From Rhodococcus sp. HNM0569 (GTDB lineage Bacteria > Actinomycetota > Actinomycetes > Mycobacteriales > Mycobacteriaceae), in assembly GCF_012726205.1 (NCBI RefSeq), contig NZ_JAASAE010000001.1, positions 186,001 to 250,000 of the forward strand: 64,000 nt of DNA. The letters are read 5' to 3'. The notes beneath the pieces are model-generated. The model worked only from the letters and a program-made list of their open reading frames with translations. It was not told the DNA's origin and made no database searches. Below, in pieces: positions 56,854 through 64,000 of the stretch (the stretch's first letter is position 1; every line of letters begins with the position of its first letter). A program made the position numbers and the translations under genes.

Positions 56854-58218
56854 GTGGCAGCCACCGATACACGTCAGACTGCTGACCCCGATGCACAGTC
56901 CGCAGGACCGGATGCGCCGGCCGCCGAAGAGGTGAGCGGCGACACGAAGGTCGACGGCTCGACTCCCGCGGCCAAGAAGACAGCCAAGAAGGCGCCCGCG
57001 AAGAAGGCGGCTGCCAAGAAGACAGCCGCCAAGAAAGCTCCCGCCAAGAAGGCCGCGAAGAAGACCGCGGCCAAGAAGGCGACCGCCAAGCAGGGTGAGC
57101 CCGGGGACGGCGACGCCGAGGTCGACATGGACGACATCGACGTCGCAGACGGCGACCTCGCGGAAACCGACGAGGTCGAGGTCGCGGACGACGAGGTCGA
57201 AGAGCCCAGCGAGAAGGACAAGGCCTCCGGCGACTTCGTGTGGGACGAGGAGGAGTCCGAGGCGCTGCGTCAGGCACGCAAGGACGCCGAGCTGACCGCA
57301 TCGGCCGACTCGGTCCGCGCGTACCTCAAGCAGATCGGCAAGGTCGCGCTGCTCAACGCCGAAGAAGAGGTCGAGCTCGCCAAGCGCATCGAGGCCGGGC
57401 TGTACGCCACCCAGCTCATGCAGGAGTTCGCCGAGAAGGGCGAGAAGCTCCCCGTCGCGCAGCGCCGCGACATGAACTGGATCTGCCGCGACGGCAACCG
57501 CGCGAAGAACCATCTGCTCGAGGCCAACCTTCGTCTCGTCGTGTCGCTCGCGAAGCGCTACACGGGCCGCGGCATGGCCTTCCTGGACCTCATCCAGGAG
57601 GGCAACCTCGGCCTGATCCGTGCCGTCGAGAAGTTCGACTACACGAAGGGCTACAAGTTCTCGACGTATGCGACGTGGTGGATCCGCCAGGCCATCACGC
57701 GCGCGATGGCCGACCAGGCGCGCACCATCCGCATCCCGGTGCACATGGTCGAGGTCATCAACAAGCTGGGCCGCATCCAGCGCGAGCTGCTCCAGGACCT
57801 CGGCCGCGAGCCGACGCCGGAGGAGCTGGCCAAGGAAATGGACATCACGCCGGAGAAGGTGCTGGAGATCCAGCAGTACGCGCGCGAGCCCATTTCTCTC
57901 GACCAGACGATCGGCGACGAGGGCGACAGCCAGCTCGGCGACTTCATCGAGGATTCGGAAGCGGTCGTCGCGGTCGACGCGGTGTCGTTCACGCTGCTCC
58001 AGGATCAGCTGCAGTCGGTGCTCGAAACGCTGTCCGAGCGCGAAGCCGGTGTCGTGCGGCTCCGTTTCGGCCTGACCGACGGCCAGCCGCGCACGCTCGA
58101 CGAGATCGGCCAGGTCTACGGCGTCACGCGCGAGCGCATCCGTCAGATCGAATCGAAGACGATGTCGAAGCTGCGCCACCCGTCGCGTTCGCAGGTGCTG
58201 CGCGACTACCTCGACTGA
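56854..58218 (+). CDS. sigA: Principal sigma factor SigA
   Basis: The 454-aa housekeeping sigma factor starts at a GTG. Residues of about 35-85 are a Lys/Ala/Thr-rich stretch (for example [20 protein letters not shown]), followed by an acidic region 1. Region 1.2 begins at [25 protein letters not shown], region 2 has RFDYTKG-like [19 protein letters not shown] (the -10 binding helix), region 3 [13 protein letters not shown] and region 4 [21 protein letters not shown]. It is the Rv2703 position. A strong hairpin terminator follows 40 bases after the stop. Confidence 0.97.
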   Translation: MAATDTRQTADPDAQSAGPDAPAAEEVSGDTKVDGSTPAAKKTAKKAPAKKAAAKKTAAKKAPAKKAAKKTAAKKATAKQGEPGDGDAEVDMDDIDVADGDLAETDEVEVADDEVEEPSEKDKASGDFVWDEEESEALRQARKDAELTASADSVRAYLKQIGKVALLNAEEEVELAKRIEAGLYATQLMQEFAEKGEKLPVAQRRDMNWICRDGNRAKNHLLEANLRLVVSLAKRYTGRGMAFLDLIQEGNLGLIRAVEKFDYTKGYKFSTYATWWIRQAITRAMADQARTIRIPVHMVEVINKLGRIQRELLQDLGREPTPEELAKEMDITPEKVLEIQQYAREPISLDQTIGDEGDSQLGDFIEDSEAVVAVDAVSFTLLQDQLQSVLETLSEREAGVVRLRFGLTDGQPRTLDEIGQVYGVTRERIRQIESKTMSKLRHPSRSQVLRDYLD

Positions 58219-58257
58219 TTTTCTCGGCGACCCCGAGTCCCTCGAGACGCCCTTGTC

Positions 58258-58287
58258 ACGACGGCCCGCCTTACGGCGGGCCGTCGT
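58258..58287 (+). terminator. Hairpin terminator after sigA
   Basis: A 13-base perfect stem (ACGACGGCCCGCC pairing with GGCGGGCCGTCGT) surrounds a 4-base loop TTAC, starting 40 bases after the sigA stop. No long T run follows, as is usual in high-GC actinobacteria. It could end transcription from both sides, since a minus-strand gene ends 27 bases further on. Confidence 0.75.
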
Positions 58288-58313
58288 CGTGTCCGGGTTC
58301 GGCGAGGTTCGGG

Positions 58314-59039
58314 TCAGCCGGGTACCGCGGCGACGTACGCATGTGTCACGTACGGCAGCCGTACCTCGCGGCCGCCGGTGAGATCCGCGACGGCTGCGAG
58401 CACGCGGAGACGCTGCGCGTCGTCCGCGGCGAGGTACGGGCTCCGGCTACGCACCATCGCGTCGAGGCCGGCCGGCGACATCGTCCGCGTCCACGAGTGC
58501 GTGCGGTGGGTGAATCCTGCGAACGGGGCCCGCACCTCCGGACCACCGGTGTCGATCAGCGTTTCCGCAGGCGACGACCCGATCGCATCGTCGAGCGCCC
58601 GCGCGAACGAGTCGCCCGGGTCGCGGATGTTCCAGATCAGGACGAGCACCCCACCCGGCCGCAGCACCCGTGCCGCCTCGCACGATGCGGTGGCCGCGTC
58701 GACCCAGTGCCACGCCTGCCCGTAGGTGACGGCGTCGACCGACGAATCCGGAAGCGGGAGCGACTCTCCCGCGCCGACGAGCGTGCGCACCTCGGGTGCG
58801 CTGTCGCCGAGTGCGTCGAGCATCCGGCGATCGGGATCGATCGCGGTGACGTCGTGACCGAGTCGCCGCAGCACCGCGGTCAGCTTGCCCGTGCCCGCGC
58901 CGACGTCGGCGACCGTGTGGGCGCTCTCCGGCACGACCAGGCGCACGAACTGCTCCGGGTAGTCGGGCCTGCCTGCGCGGTACTCGTCGACGGCCGAACC
59001 GAACGACTGCGCACGAGTGGAGGTGTCGTCCTCCTTCAC
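58314..59039 (-). CDS. SAM-dependent methyltransferase
   Basis: The 241-aa protein starts at a GTG (GGAGA upstream) with ARAQSFGSAVDEY-like QSFGSAVDEYRAGRPDYPEQ. The methyltransferase core has VADVGAGTGKLTAVLRRLG (motif I), AIDPDRRML and SVDAVTYGQAWHWVD, then RVLRPGGVLVLIWN. It resembles small-molecule methyltransferases of the type-11 family. It is close to the L-lactate dehydrogenase gene upstream, with a short tandem duplication between them. Substrate unknown. Confidence 0.82.
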   Translation of the reverse strand: MKEDDTSTRAQSFGSAVDEYRAGRPDYPEQFVRLVVPESAHTVADVGAGTGKLTAVLRRLGHDVTAIDPDRRMLDALGDSAPEVRTLVGAGESLPLPDSSVDAVTYGQAWHWVDAATASCEAARVLRPGGVLVLIWNIRDPGDSFARALDDAIGSSPAETLIDTGGPEVRAPFAGFTHRTHSWTRTMSPAGLDAMVRSRSPYLAADDAQRLRVLAAVADLTGGREVRLPYVTHAYVAAVPG

Positions 59040-59077
59040 AGGCCGAGTTCTCCGTTCACAGGCCGAGTTCTCTCTGT
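59038..59077. repeat. 20-base tandem duplication at the ldh 3' end
   Basis: The sequence TTCACAGGCCGAGTTCTC occurs twice head to tail with a 20-base period. One copy covers the last codons and stop of the lactate dehydrogenase gene on the minus strand; the other overlaps the start region of the methyltransferase gene. It looks like a recent slippage or repair duplication that set the present spacing between the two genes. Confidence 0.7.
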
Positions 59078-60024
59078 GTGCGGCGCAGAGTCTCGGCCGA
59101 ATCGTGCAGTGCGGCGCGTTCGTCGTCCGACATCGGGACGTCGAGAACGCGTTCGGCGCCACGCGCGGACACCACCGTCGGCAGCGACAGGCACACCCCC
59201 GACACACCGACCGCTCCGGTCTGCAGCGTCGACACCGGCAGCACGACGCGTTCGTCGCGCAGCACGGCTTCGATGATGCGGACCGTCGACAACCCGATCG
59301 CGAGATTGGTCGCACCCTTGCCCTTGATGATCTCGTAGGCGGCGCCGACCACTTCGTCGGCGATCGCGCGACGCTCGGGTTCGCCGAACACCACGCCGGT
59401 CGCGGTGCGGTAGTCGTGCAGCGGCGTGCCACCGATGATCGCGCTCGACCACAACGGGATCTCGGAGTCGCCGTGCTCACCGACGATGTACGCGTGCACA
59501 TTCGCGACCGTCAGGTTGACGCGGCGGCCGATCAGGTAACGCAGCCGGCTGGTGTCGAGCAGCGTGCCCGAACCGAAGATCCGCGACCGGTCCCCGTTGC
59601 CCGCCTCGAGCGCCGCCATCGTGACGACGTCGACCGGATTGGTGACGTACAGGATCACGGCGTTGGGCGAGTGTCTCAGCAACTCGGGGGTGAGTTGCTG
59701 GGCGACCCGCACATTCGCACCCGCGAGGTCGAGTCTGCTCTGCCCGGGTTTCTGTTTCGCGCCCGCGGTGACCACGACGACCGCCGAGCCCGCGGTGATC
59801 GCGACGTCGTCGGAACCGATGACGTGACAGCGGGGCACGAACTGCGAACCGTGGTTCAAATCGAGCACCTCGGCCCGCGTGCGGGCGCCGTCCAGGTCGT
59901 ACATCGCGAGGGTGCCTGCGGTGCCGCGAATCAACGCCGCGTAGGCGATCGCGACTCCCACGCTGCCCGCACCCACAATCGAGACCTTCGCCACCTCGCT
60001 CGTCGCCGACGTCATGTCCACCAT
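59056..60024 (-). CDS. ldh: L-lactate dehydrogenase
   Basis: The 322-aa NAD-dependent enzyme interconverts pyruvate and L-lactate. It has VSIVGAGSVGVAIAYAALIRG for NAD, AGAKQKPGQSRLDLAGAN with Gln where malate dehydrogenases have Arg, VTNPVDVVT, DTSRLRYLIG and the catalytic His in VGEHGDSEIPLWS. The Gln supports lactate over malate as substrate. An in-frame ATG four codons later is also possible as start. Confidence 0.9.
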   Translation of the reverse strand: MVDMTSATSEVAKVSIVGAGSVGVAIAYAALIRGTAGTLAMYDLDGARTRAEVLDLNHGSQFVPRCHVIGSDDVAITAGSAVVVVTAGAKQKPGQSRLDLAGANVRVAQQLTPELLRHSPNAVILYVTNPVDVVTMAALEAGNGDRSRIFGSGTLLDTSRLRYLIGRRVNLTVANVHAYIVGEHGDSEIPLWSSAIIGGTPLHDYRTATGVVFGEPERRAIADEVVGAAYEIIKGKGATNLAIGLSTVRIIEAVLRDERVVLPVSTLQTGAVGVSGVCLSLPTVVSARGAERVLDVPMSDDERAALHDSAETLRRTQRELGL

Positions 60025-60075
60025 GATCGCGCGCCGACGTCGGCCGCGGGGCCGGATCGGCGCACGACTGCCGCG

Positions 60076-60444
60076 TCAGCGCAGCGGCGGAAAGGTGCCG
60101 TCGTCGCCGGGCAGGTACGGATCGACCGCGAACACCGCGTCCACCGGGATCGGTCCGTACAGGTGCGGAAAGCGCATGCCGTCCGGGTCGGCGGGGACGC
60201 CGGGCTCGAATCGCACGGGTGCACCGAGTCGGGCCGCGTCGAGCCGAAGCATCACCATGTCGGTGCGGCCCCCGAAGAGACGATTCGCGGGGAGGTGGAC
60301 CTGTTCGGGTGTCGACAGGTGTACGAAACGGTCGGCGGCGGCGCCGTGTGGGTCGAAGCCGTCCGGCCGCCGCTCACCCTCCGCACGGGAGCGTTCCCAC
60401 TCGGCACGGGAGCACAGATGCACGAGTTCGAGCCCCTCGGTCAT
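60076..60444 (-). CDS. DUF952 protein
   Basis: The protein has about 122 residues and contains LVHLCSRAEWERSRAEGE, RFVHLSTPEQVHLPANRLFGG, LDAARLGAPVRFEPGV and FPHLYGPIPVDAVFAVDPY, the pattern of the DUF952 family (related to ADP-ribosyltransferase-like folds). The start MTEGLELV at 60444 is favoured; a GTG eight codons earlier has its site too close. The function is unknown. Confidence 0.78.
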   Translation of the reverse strand: MTEGLELVHLCSRAEWERSRAEGERRPDGFDPHGAAADRFVHLSTPEQVHLPANRLFGGRTDMVMLRLDAARLGAPVRFEPGVPADPDGMRFPHLYGPIPVDAVFAVDPYLPGDDGTFPPLR

Positions 60445-60707
60445 GTCGCCCGCGCGCTGATTCGACACGCTCCCACCGTAGCGGGATGCGCCGTGAGCGA
60501 ACAGCGCGGACGCGCCGCGACCTGCCCGGGTACTCCGACATGGGCGTATTCCGCAATGCCCGCGTGAGAAGGACGACATACGGTTCCGGGAACACGGCGT
60601 GAACGCGAAACGTCTGACAGAGTGGAACTACCGCGCACACCGCCGCGGCGGACCAAGGCCCCAAAGGCGAACGGCCATCCGAGGCCAGGAGCCAGTACGG
60701 AGGAGTC

Positions 60708-60902
60708 ATGCCCGAGACACTGACCAATCCCCCATTGACCGCGGCCGATCGTTGCGATCGCTGTGGAGCCGGCGCGCGTGTTCGCGCCCTGCTTCCCGGC
60801 GGCGGAGAACTTCTCTTCTGCGGACACCACGCCAACGAGCATGAGGAACGCCTGCGCGAGGTCAAGGCAACCATCGTGGCGGACGAGCGCGCGGCAGTCT
60901 GA
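60708..60902 (+). CDS. Small DUF7455 protein with Cys/His motif
   Basis: This 64-aa protein starts MPETLTNPPLTAADRCDRCG and contains RCDRCGAGARVRAL and LFCGHHANEHEERL, a CxxC...CxHH-type zinc-binding pattern. It matches the small actinobacterial DUF7455 proteins (Rv2708c-like position near sigA/sigB). GGAGG lies upstream. A 38-base palindrome downstream ends the transcript. Function unknown. Confidence 0.8.
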   Translation: MPETLTNPPLTAADRCDRCGAGARVRALLPGGGELLFCGHHANEHEERLREVKATIVADERAAV

Positions 60903-60942
60903 CAGCTCCCGTGCCGCGCGGCGCGACGCCGGCGCCGTCACG

Positions 60943-60980
60943 GACGAAGGCCCACGAGTACGTACTCGTGGGCCTTCGTC
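60943..60980. terminator. 38-base perfect palindrome, bidirectional terminator
   Basis: The sequence from GACGAAGGCCCACGAGTA to its exact reverse complement is a perfect 19-base inverted repeat with no required loop. It lies 41 bases after the DUF7455 stop and 23 bases from the end of the convergent helicase gene, so it can terminate both transcripts. Confidence 0.8.
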
Positions 60981-61002
60981 GTGTCCGACGGCTGGTGCCC
61001 GA

Positions 61003-62778
61003 TCACCAGCTCCGCAGCTTCGAGATGCGCGCTTCGATCTGTTCGACACTCGCGATCGCGGTGGGCGGTCCACCGCACACACGACGCAGTTCGCCGTGGA
61101 TGACACCGTGCGGTTTGCCGGTGCGGTGGTGGTGCATCGCGACCAGCGAGTTGAGTTCCTTGCGCAGCTTGCCGAGCTGTTCGGCCGACGCGACGCGCTC
61201 GGACACCGCGGGCGGCGGGGTGGGCGGTGCGGCCGCGGCCGCGGGCTTGTCGATCTGCTCCTGCTGACGCTTGCGCAGCAGGGCGCGCATCTGTTCGGCG
61301 TCGAGCAGACCGGGCAACCCGAGGTAGTCGGCCTCGTCGTCGCTCCCCGAGAACGTGGCCGTTCCGAACGAGGAGCCGTCGTAGATGACCTGGTCGAGTT
61401 CTGCGTCGGCGCCGAGCGACGTGTACGCCTTCTCGTCCTCGCCCGGCTCGTCCTTCTGCTGGTTCGCGTCGCTGACGAGATCGTCGTCCCAGCCCTCCTT
61501 CTGCCGGTGCGGCTTACCCAGCACGTGATCGCGCTGCGCCTCGAGCTGGCTCGCGAGATCGAGCAGCACCGGCACCGACGGCAGGAACACGGACGCGGTC
61601 TCGCCCTTGCGCCGCGAACGGACGAACCGGCCGATCGCCTGTGCGAAGTACAGCGGCGTCGACGCGCTGGTGGCGTAGACGCCGACCGCGAGGCGAGGCA
61701 CGTCGACGCCCTCGGACACCATGCGCACCGCGACCATCCACTTGTGGTCGCTCGCCGCGTACTGCGCGATGCGCGACGAGGCGGTGGGATCGTCCGACAG
61801 GACGAGCGTGGGTTCCTCTCCCGTCATGGTCGCGAGCATCTGCGCGTACGCGCGCGCGACGGTCTGATCGGACGCGATGACCAGGCCACCTGCGTCGGGC
61901 ATGCCACCCGCGCGCAACTGTGCGAGCCTGACGTCCGCCGCGTGCAGCACGGACGGGATCCACTCGCCCGCAGGATCGAGGGCGGTGCGCCATGCGCGCG
62001 CCGTCTGCTCGGCGCTGAGCGGCTCGCCGAGCCGCGCACTGAACTCCTCCCCCGCGTTGTTGCGCCACCGCGCCTCGCCCGAATACGCGAGGAACACGAC
62101 GGGCCGCACGACGCCGTCGGCGAGGGCGTCGGAGTAGCCGTACGAGTGGTCGGACTTCGACCGCATGTGGCCTTCGCCGTCCGGCTCGTAGGTGACGAAC
62201 GGAATGGGGCTGTCGTCGCTGCGGAACGGGGTGCCGGTGAGCGCCAGACGACGCGTGGCGTCGCCGAACGCCTCACGGATGCCCTCGCCCCAACTGCGGG
62301 CGTCGCCGCCGTGGTGGATCTCGTCGAGAATGACGAGGGTGCGTCGTGCTTCGGTGCGCACGCGGTGCCGGAAGGGGTGCGATGCGACCTGCGCGTAGGT
62401 GACGACGACGCCGTGGTAGTCGCTCGACGTCTGGCCGGTCGAGTTCGTGAAATGCGAGTCGAGCGCGAGGCCCGTGCGAGCCGCGGACTCGGACCACTGG
62501 TGTTTCAGGTGCTCGGTGGGTGCGACGACCGTGATCTGGTCGACGGTGCGGTCGCGCAGCAACTCCGACGCGACCCGCAGCGCGAACGTCGTCTTACCCG
62601 CGCCGGGCGTCGCGACCGCGAGGAAGTCGCGCGGCTTGGTGGCGAGGTACTTGGTGAGCGCGCGGCGCTGCCACGCGCGCAACTGGCCGCCTGTCGCGCG
62701 CAGTTCGCCCGTCCGAGCGTCCTCCCCGACACCGGTCGGGTCGAGCTCGGTGGCAGTGTCGACCGGATCGGCGCTCAC
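61003..62778 (-). CDS. DEAD/DEAH-type SF2 helicase
   Basis: The 591-aa protein starts at a GTG with GGAGGG 8 bases upstream. Motifs: ATPGAGKTTFALRV (Walker A, near residue 57), VILDEIHHGGD (Walker B variant), LALTGTPFRSDD (III), AVRMVSEGVDVPRLAVGVYAT (V) and FAQAIGRFVRSRRKGETASV (VI). The C-terminal 150 residues are mixed, with a helical RKRQQEQIDKP segment and an Ala/Pro linker. It belongs to a widespread actinobacterial housekeeping group resembling restriction-type ATPases. No nuclease or methylase flanks it, so I do not call it a defence gene. Confidence 0.85.
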   Translation of the reverse strand: MSADPVDTATELDPTGVGEDARTGELRATGGQLRAWQRRALTKYLATKPRDFLAVATPGAGKTTFALRVASELLRDRTVDQITVVAPTEHLKHQWSESAARTGLALDSHFTNSTGQTSSDYHGVVVTYAQVASHPFRHRVRTEARRTLVILDEIHHGGDARSWGEGIREAFGDATRRLALTGTPFRSDDSPIPFVTYEPDGEGHMRSKSDHSYGYSDALADGVVRPVVFLAYSGEARWRNNAGEEFSARLGEPLSAEQTARAWRTALDPAGEWIPSVLHAADVRLAQLRAGGMPDAGGLVIASDQTVARAYAQMLATMTGEEPTLVLSDDPTASSRIAQYAASDHKWMVAVRMVSEGVDVPRLAVGVYATSASTPLYFAQAIGRFVRSRRKGETASVFLPSVPVLLDLASQLEAQRDHVLGKPHRQKEGWDDDLVSDANQQKDEPGEDEKAYTSLGADAELDQVIYDGSSFGTATFSGSDDEADYLGLPGLLDAEQMRALLRKRQQEQIDKPAAAAAPPTPPPAVSERVASAEQLGKLRKELNSLVAMHHHRTGKPHGVIHGELRRVCGGPPTAIASVEQIEARISKLRSW

Positions 62779-63039
62779 GACCGGCCCTCCTCGGCGGTAT
62801 CGAGCCGAACTGGGGTGCCGAACGGTGCGTGAGCGGCGCCGGTGGTGCGTGCGGGGGATGTGGCTCGTGCAGTGAACATCGCCGTGCAGCCTATCGCTCG
62901 GAGCCGACCGGATCCGAAACGCGACACAGTCGTGTTCGCAACACTCACCCCGCATGGGCGCCACCGAGCAGACCCACGGCGACACGTCGGGGGTCGCAGG
63001 CGCCATTCGGCCGCGTGTCCTGGGATGCTGGAGGCCGAC

Positions 63040-64000
63040 ATGACCGAATCCGCAGCACGCCACGCCGGGCGAGACGAACGGAACGGTGACGCGCCGGCTC
63101 GCCGTCACCCGATCCGCCGCACCGTGCGATTCGTCGTGCGCACCGCGGAGAAGTCGTGGGACGACTCGATCTTCGGTCGTTCCGCGACGGCCGCGTTCTG
63201 GCAGACGCTGTCGCTGCCGCCGTTGCTGCTGGGCCTACTCGGAATGCTCGGGTGGTTCGGCCCGCAGACGGTCGACCTGATCGAAGAGAAGATCATCAGC
63301 TTCAGCCGGACGGTGTTCAGCGAGAACGTCGTCGAAAGCATCATCGGGCCCACCGTCGCGGACATGCTCGCGCGGGGCCGCGCCGAGGTCGTGTCACTGA
63401 GTTTTCTGCTGTCGCTGTGGGCCGGTTCGTCGGCGATCTCTACATTCGTCGACTCGATCGTCGCGGCACACGGCCAGGCGGACGAACGGCACCCGGTGTG
63501 GCAGCGGGTGTTCGCACTGCTGCTCTACGTCGTGTTCCTGGTGCTCGCGGTGTTCACCTTGCCGCTCGTGGCGCTCGGGCCCACGCTGATCGGGCGGATG
63601 CTGCCCGACTCGTGGCACGACCTGGGCAGCCGACTGGTCGACACGCTGTACTACCCCGCGGTGTTCCTGCTGCTGATCGTGGGGCTCACGACGCTCTACA
63701 AGGTGGCGCTGCCGCGCTCGCTGCCGTGGCATCGGCTCCTCGGCGGTGCGCTGCTCGCCGGCGCCTTCTTCGTCGCCGCGAGCACGGTGCTGCGCACCTA
63801 TCTGACCTGGCTCACCGGCACCGGCTACACGTACGGCGCGCTCGCCGCCCCCATCGCGTTCCTCCTGTTCACATTCTTCCTCGGCTTCGCGGTCGTCCTC
63901 GGCGCGGAGTTCAACGCGACGGTCCAGGAGTTCTGGCCCGCGCGGGCGACGCGCATCGAGCAGGTGCGGGACTGGCTCGCGGCGCAGACGTCGGCCAATC
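63040..64000 (+). CDS. YihY-family membrane protein, cut by window edge
   Basis: The frame is open from an ATG (GGAGG 7 bases upstream) to the last base, 320 visible residues. It has about six hydrophobic segments, with SATAAFWQTLSLPPLLLGLLG, SFLLSLWAGSSAISTFVDSI and YGALAAPIAFLLFTFFLGFA. These are features of the YihY/UPF0761 family once thought to be ribonuclease BN. It matches the Rv2707 neighbourhood near sigA-sigB. The C-terminus lies outside the window. Confidence 0.87.
   Translation, partial: MTESAARHAGRDERNGDAPARRHPIRRTVRFVVRTAEKSWDDSIFGRSATAAFWQTLSLPPLLLGLLGMLGWFGPQTVDLIEEKIISFSRTVFSENVVESIIGPTVADMLARGRAEVVSLSFLLSLWAGSSAISTFVDSIVAAHGQADERHPVWQRVFALLLYVVFLVLAVFTLPLVALGPTLIGRMLPDSWHDLGSRLVDTLYYPAVFLLLIVGLTTLYKVALPRSLPWHRLLGGALLAGAFFVAASTVLRTYLTWLTGTGYTYGALAAPIAFLLFTFFLGFAVVLGAEFNATVQEFWPARATRIEQVRDWLAAQTSAN

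Noticed and set aside
61003-62778. SF2 helicase as part of a restriction system
   Set aside because: No methylase, nuclease or defence gene is next to it, and it lies in conserved core synteny near sigA.
1-64000. CRISPR arrays, tRNA or rRNA genes
   Set aside because: I saw no regularly spaced repeats with spacers and no cloverleaf or rRNA-like sequence.

Overview
The window is high-GC actinobacterial DNA, most likely from the order Mycobacteriales (a Rhodococcus-, Gordonia- or Nocardia-like organism). The main reason is gene order. From about 44.3 to 58.2 kb the genes run: TrmA-like RNA methyltransferase, APC permease, ceoB and ceoC (TrkA-type K+ regulators), DUF3159, OB-fold protein, alpha/beta hydrolase-like protein, DUF3710, dut, DUF3093, DUF4193, cei, suhB, ppgK, sigA. 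This is the order I know from Mycobacterium tuberculosis Rv2689c-Rv2703. A cutinase-family protein, a FadE-type acyl-CoA dehydrogenase, WXG/Rhs type VII effectors and an IdeR-like iron box also fit this order. I cannot name the genus or species.

Left accessory block (1-12.9 kb). A minus-strand cluster looks like a variant of the anti-phage DISARM system. It runs C5-cytosine DNA methyltransferase (DrmMII-like), a 1569-aa fusion of a sacsin/GHKL-type ATPase with an SF2 helicase, a UvrD-like SF1 helicase, then DrmA, which is cut by the left window edge. The last three genes are tightly packed. The fusion and the UvrD protein are not core DISARM parts as I know them, so this is the best candidate for an undescribed system. 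Next to it on the plus strand (10.89-12.19 kb) lie frameshifted remains of a Wadjet-type system (JetA/DUF3375 and JetC), then an intact small YbjN/TY-Chap-like gene with a Cys-rich tail and a lipoprotein.

Middle block (13.5-44.3 kb). This is mixed metabolism and envelope: MaoC-like hydratase and acyl-CoA dehydrogenase, a formate/nitrite channel, two methyltransferases, oxidoreductases, a cutinase, a TAP-type peptidase, a siderophore-binding lipoprotein, a sugar porter, dxs, a glutaminase-STAS-cNMP fusion and a DrrAB-like ABC exporter. Inserted at 20.2-27.7 kb is a polymorphic toxin locus: an SseB-like protein, a WXG-type partner, a 1703-aa Rhs toxin ending in a barnase-like RNase, and an overlapping barstar-type immunity gene. 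Degraded small genes and an IS481 transposase remnant follow. The toxin tip and immunity gene are visibly AT-richer than the Rhs core.

Right block (44.3-64 kb). This is the conserved core described above. After sigA come a methyltransferase, L-lactate dehydrogenase, DUF952, DUF7455, an SF2 helicase and a YihY-family membrane protein cut by the right edge. I found no tRNA, rRNA or CRISPR array.
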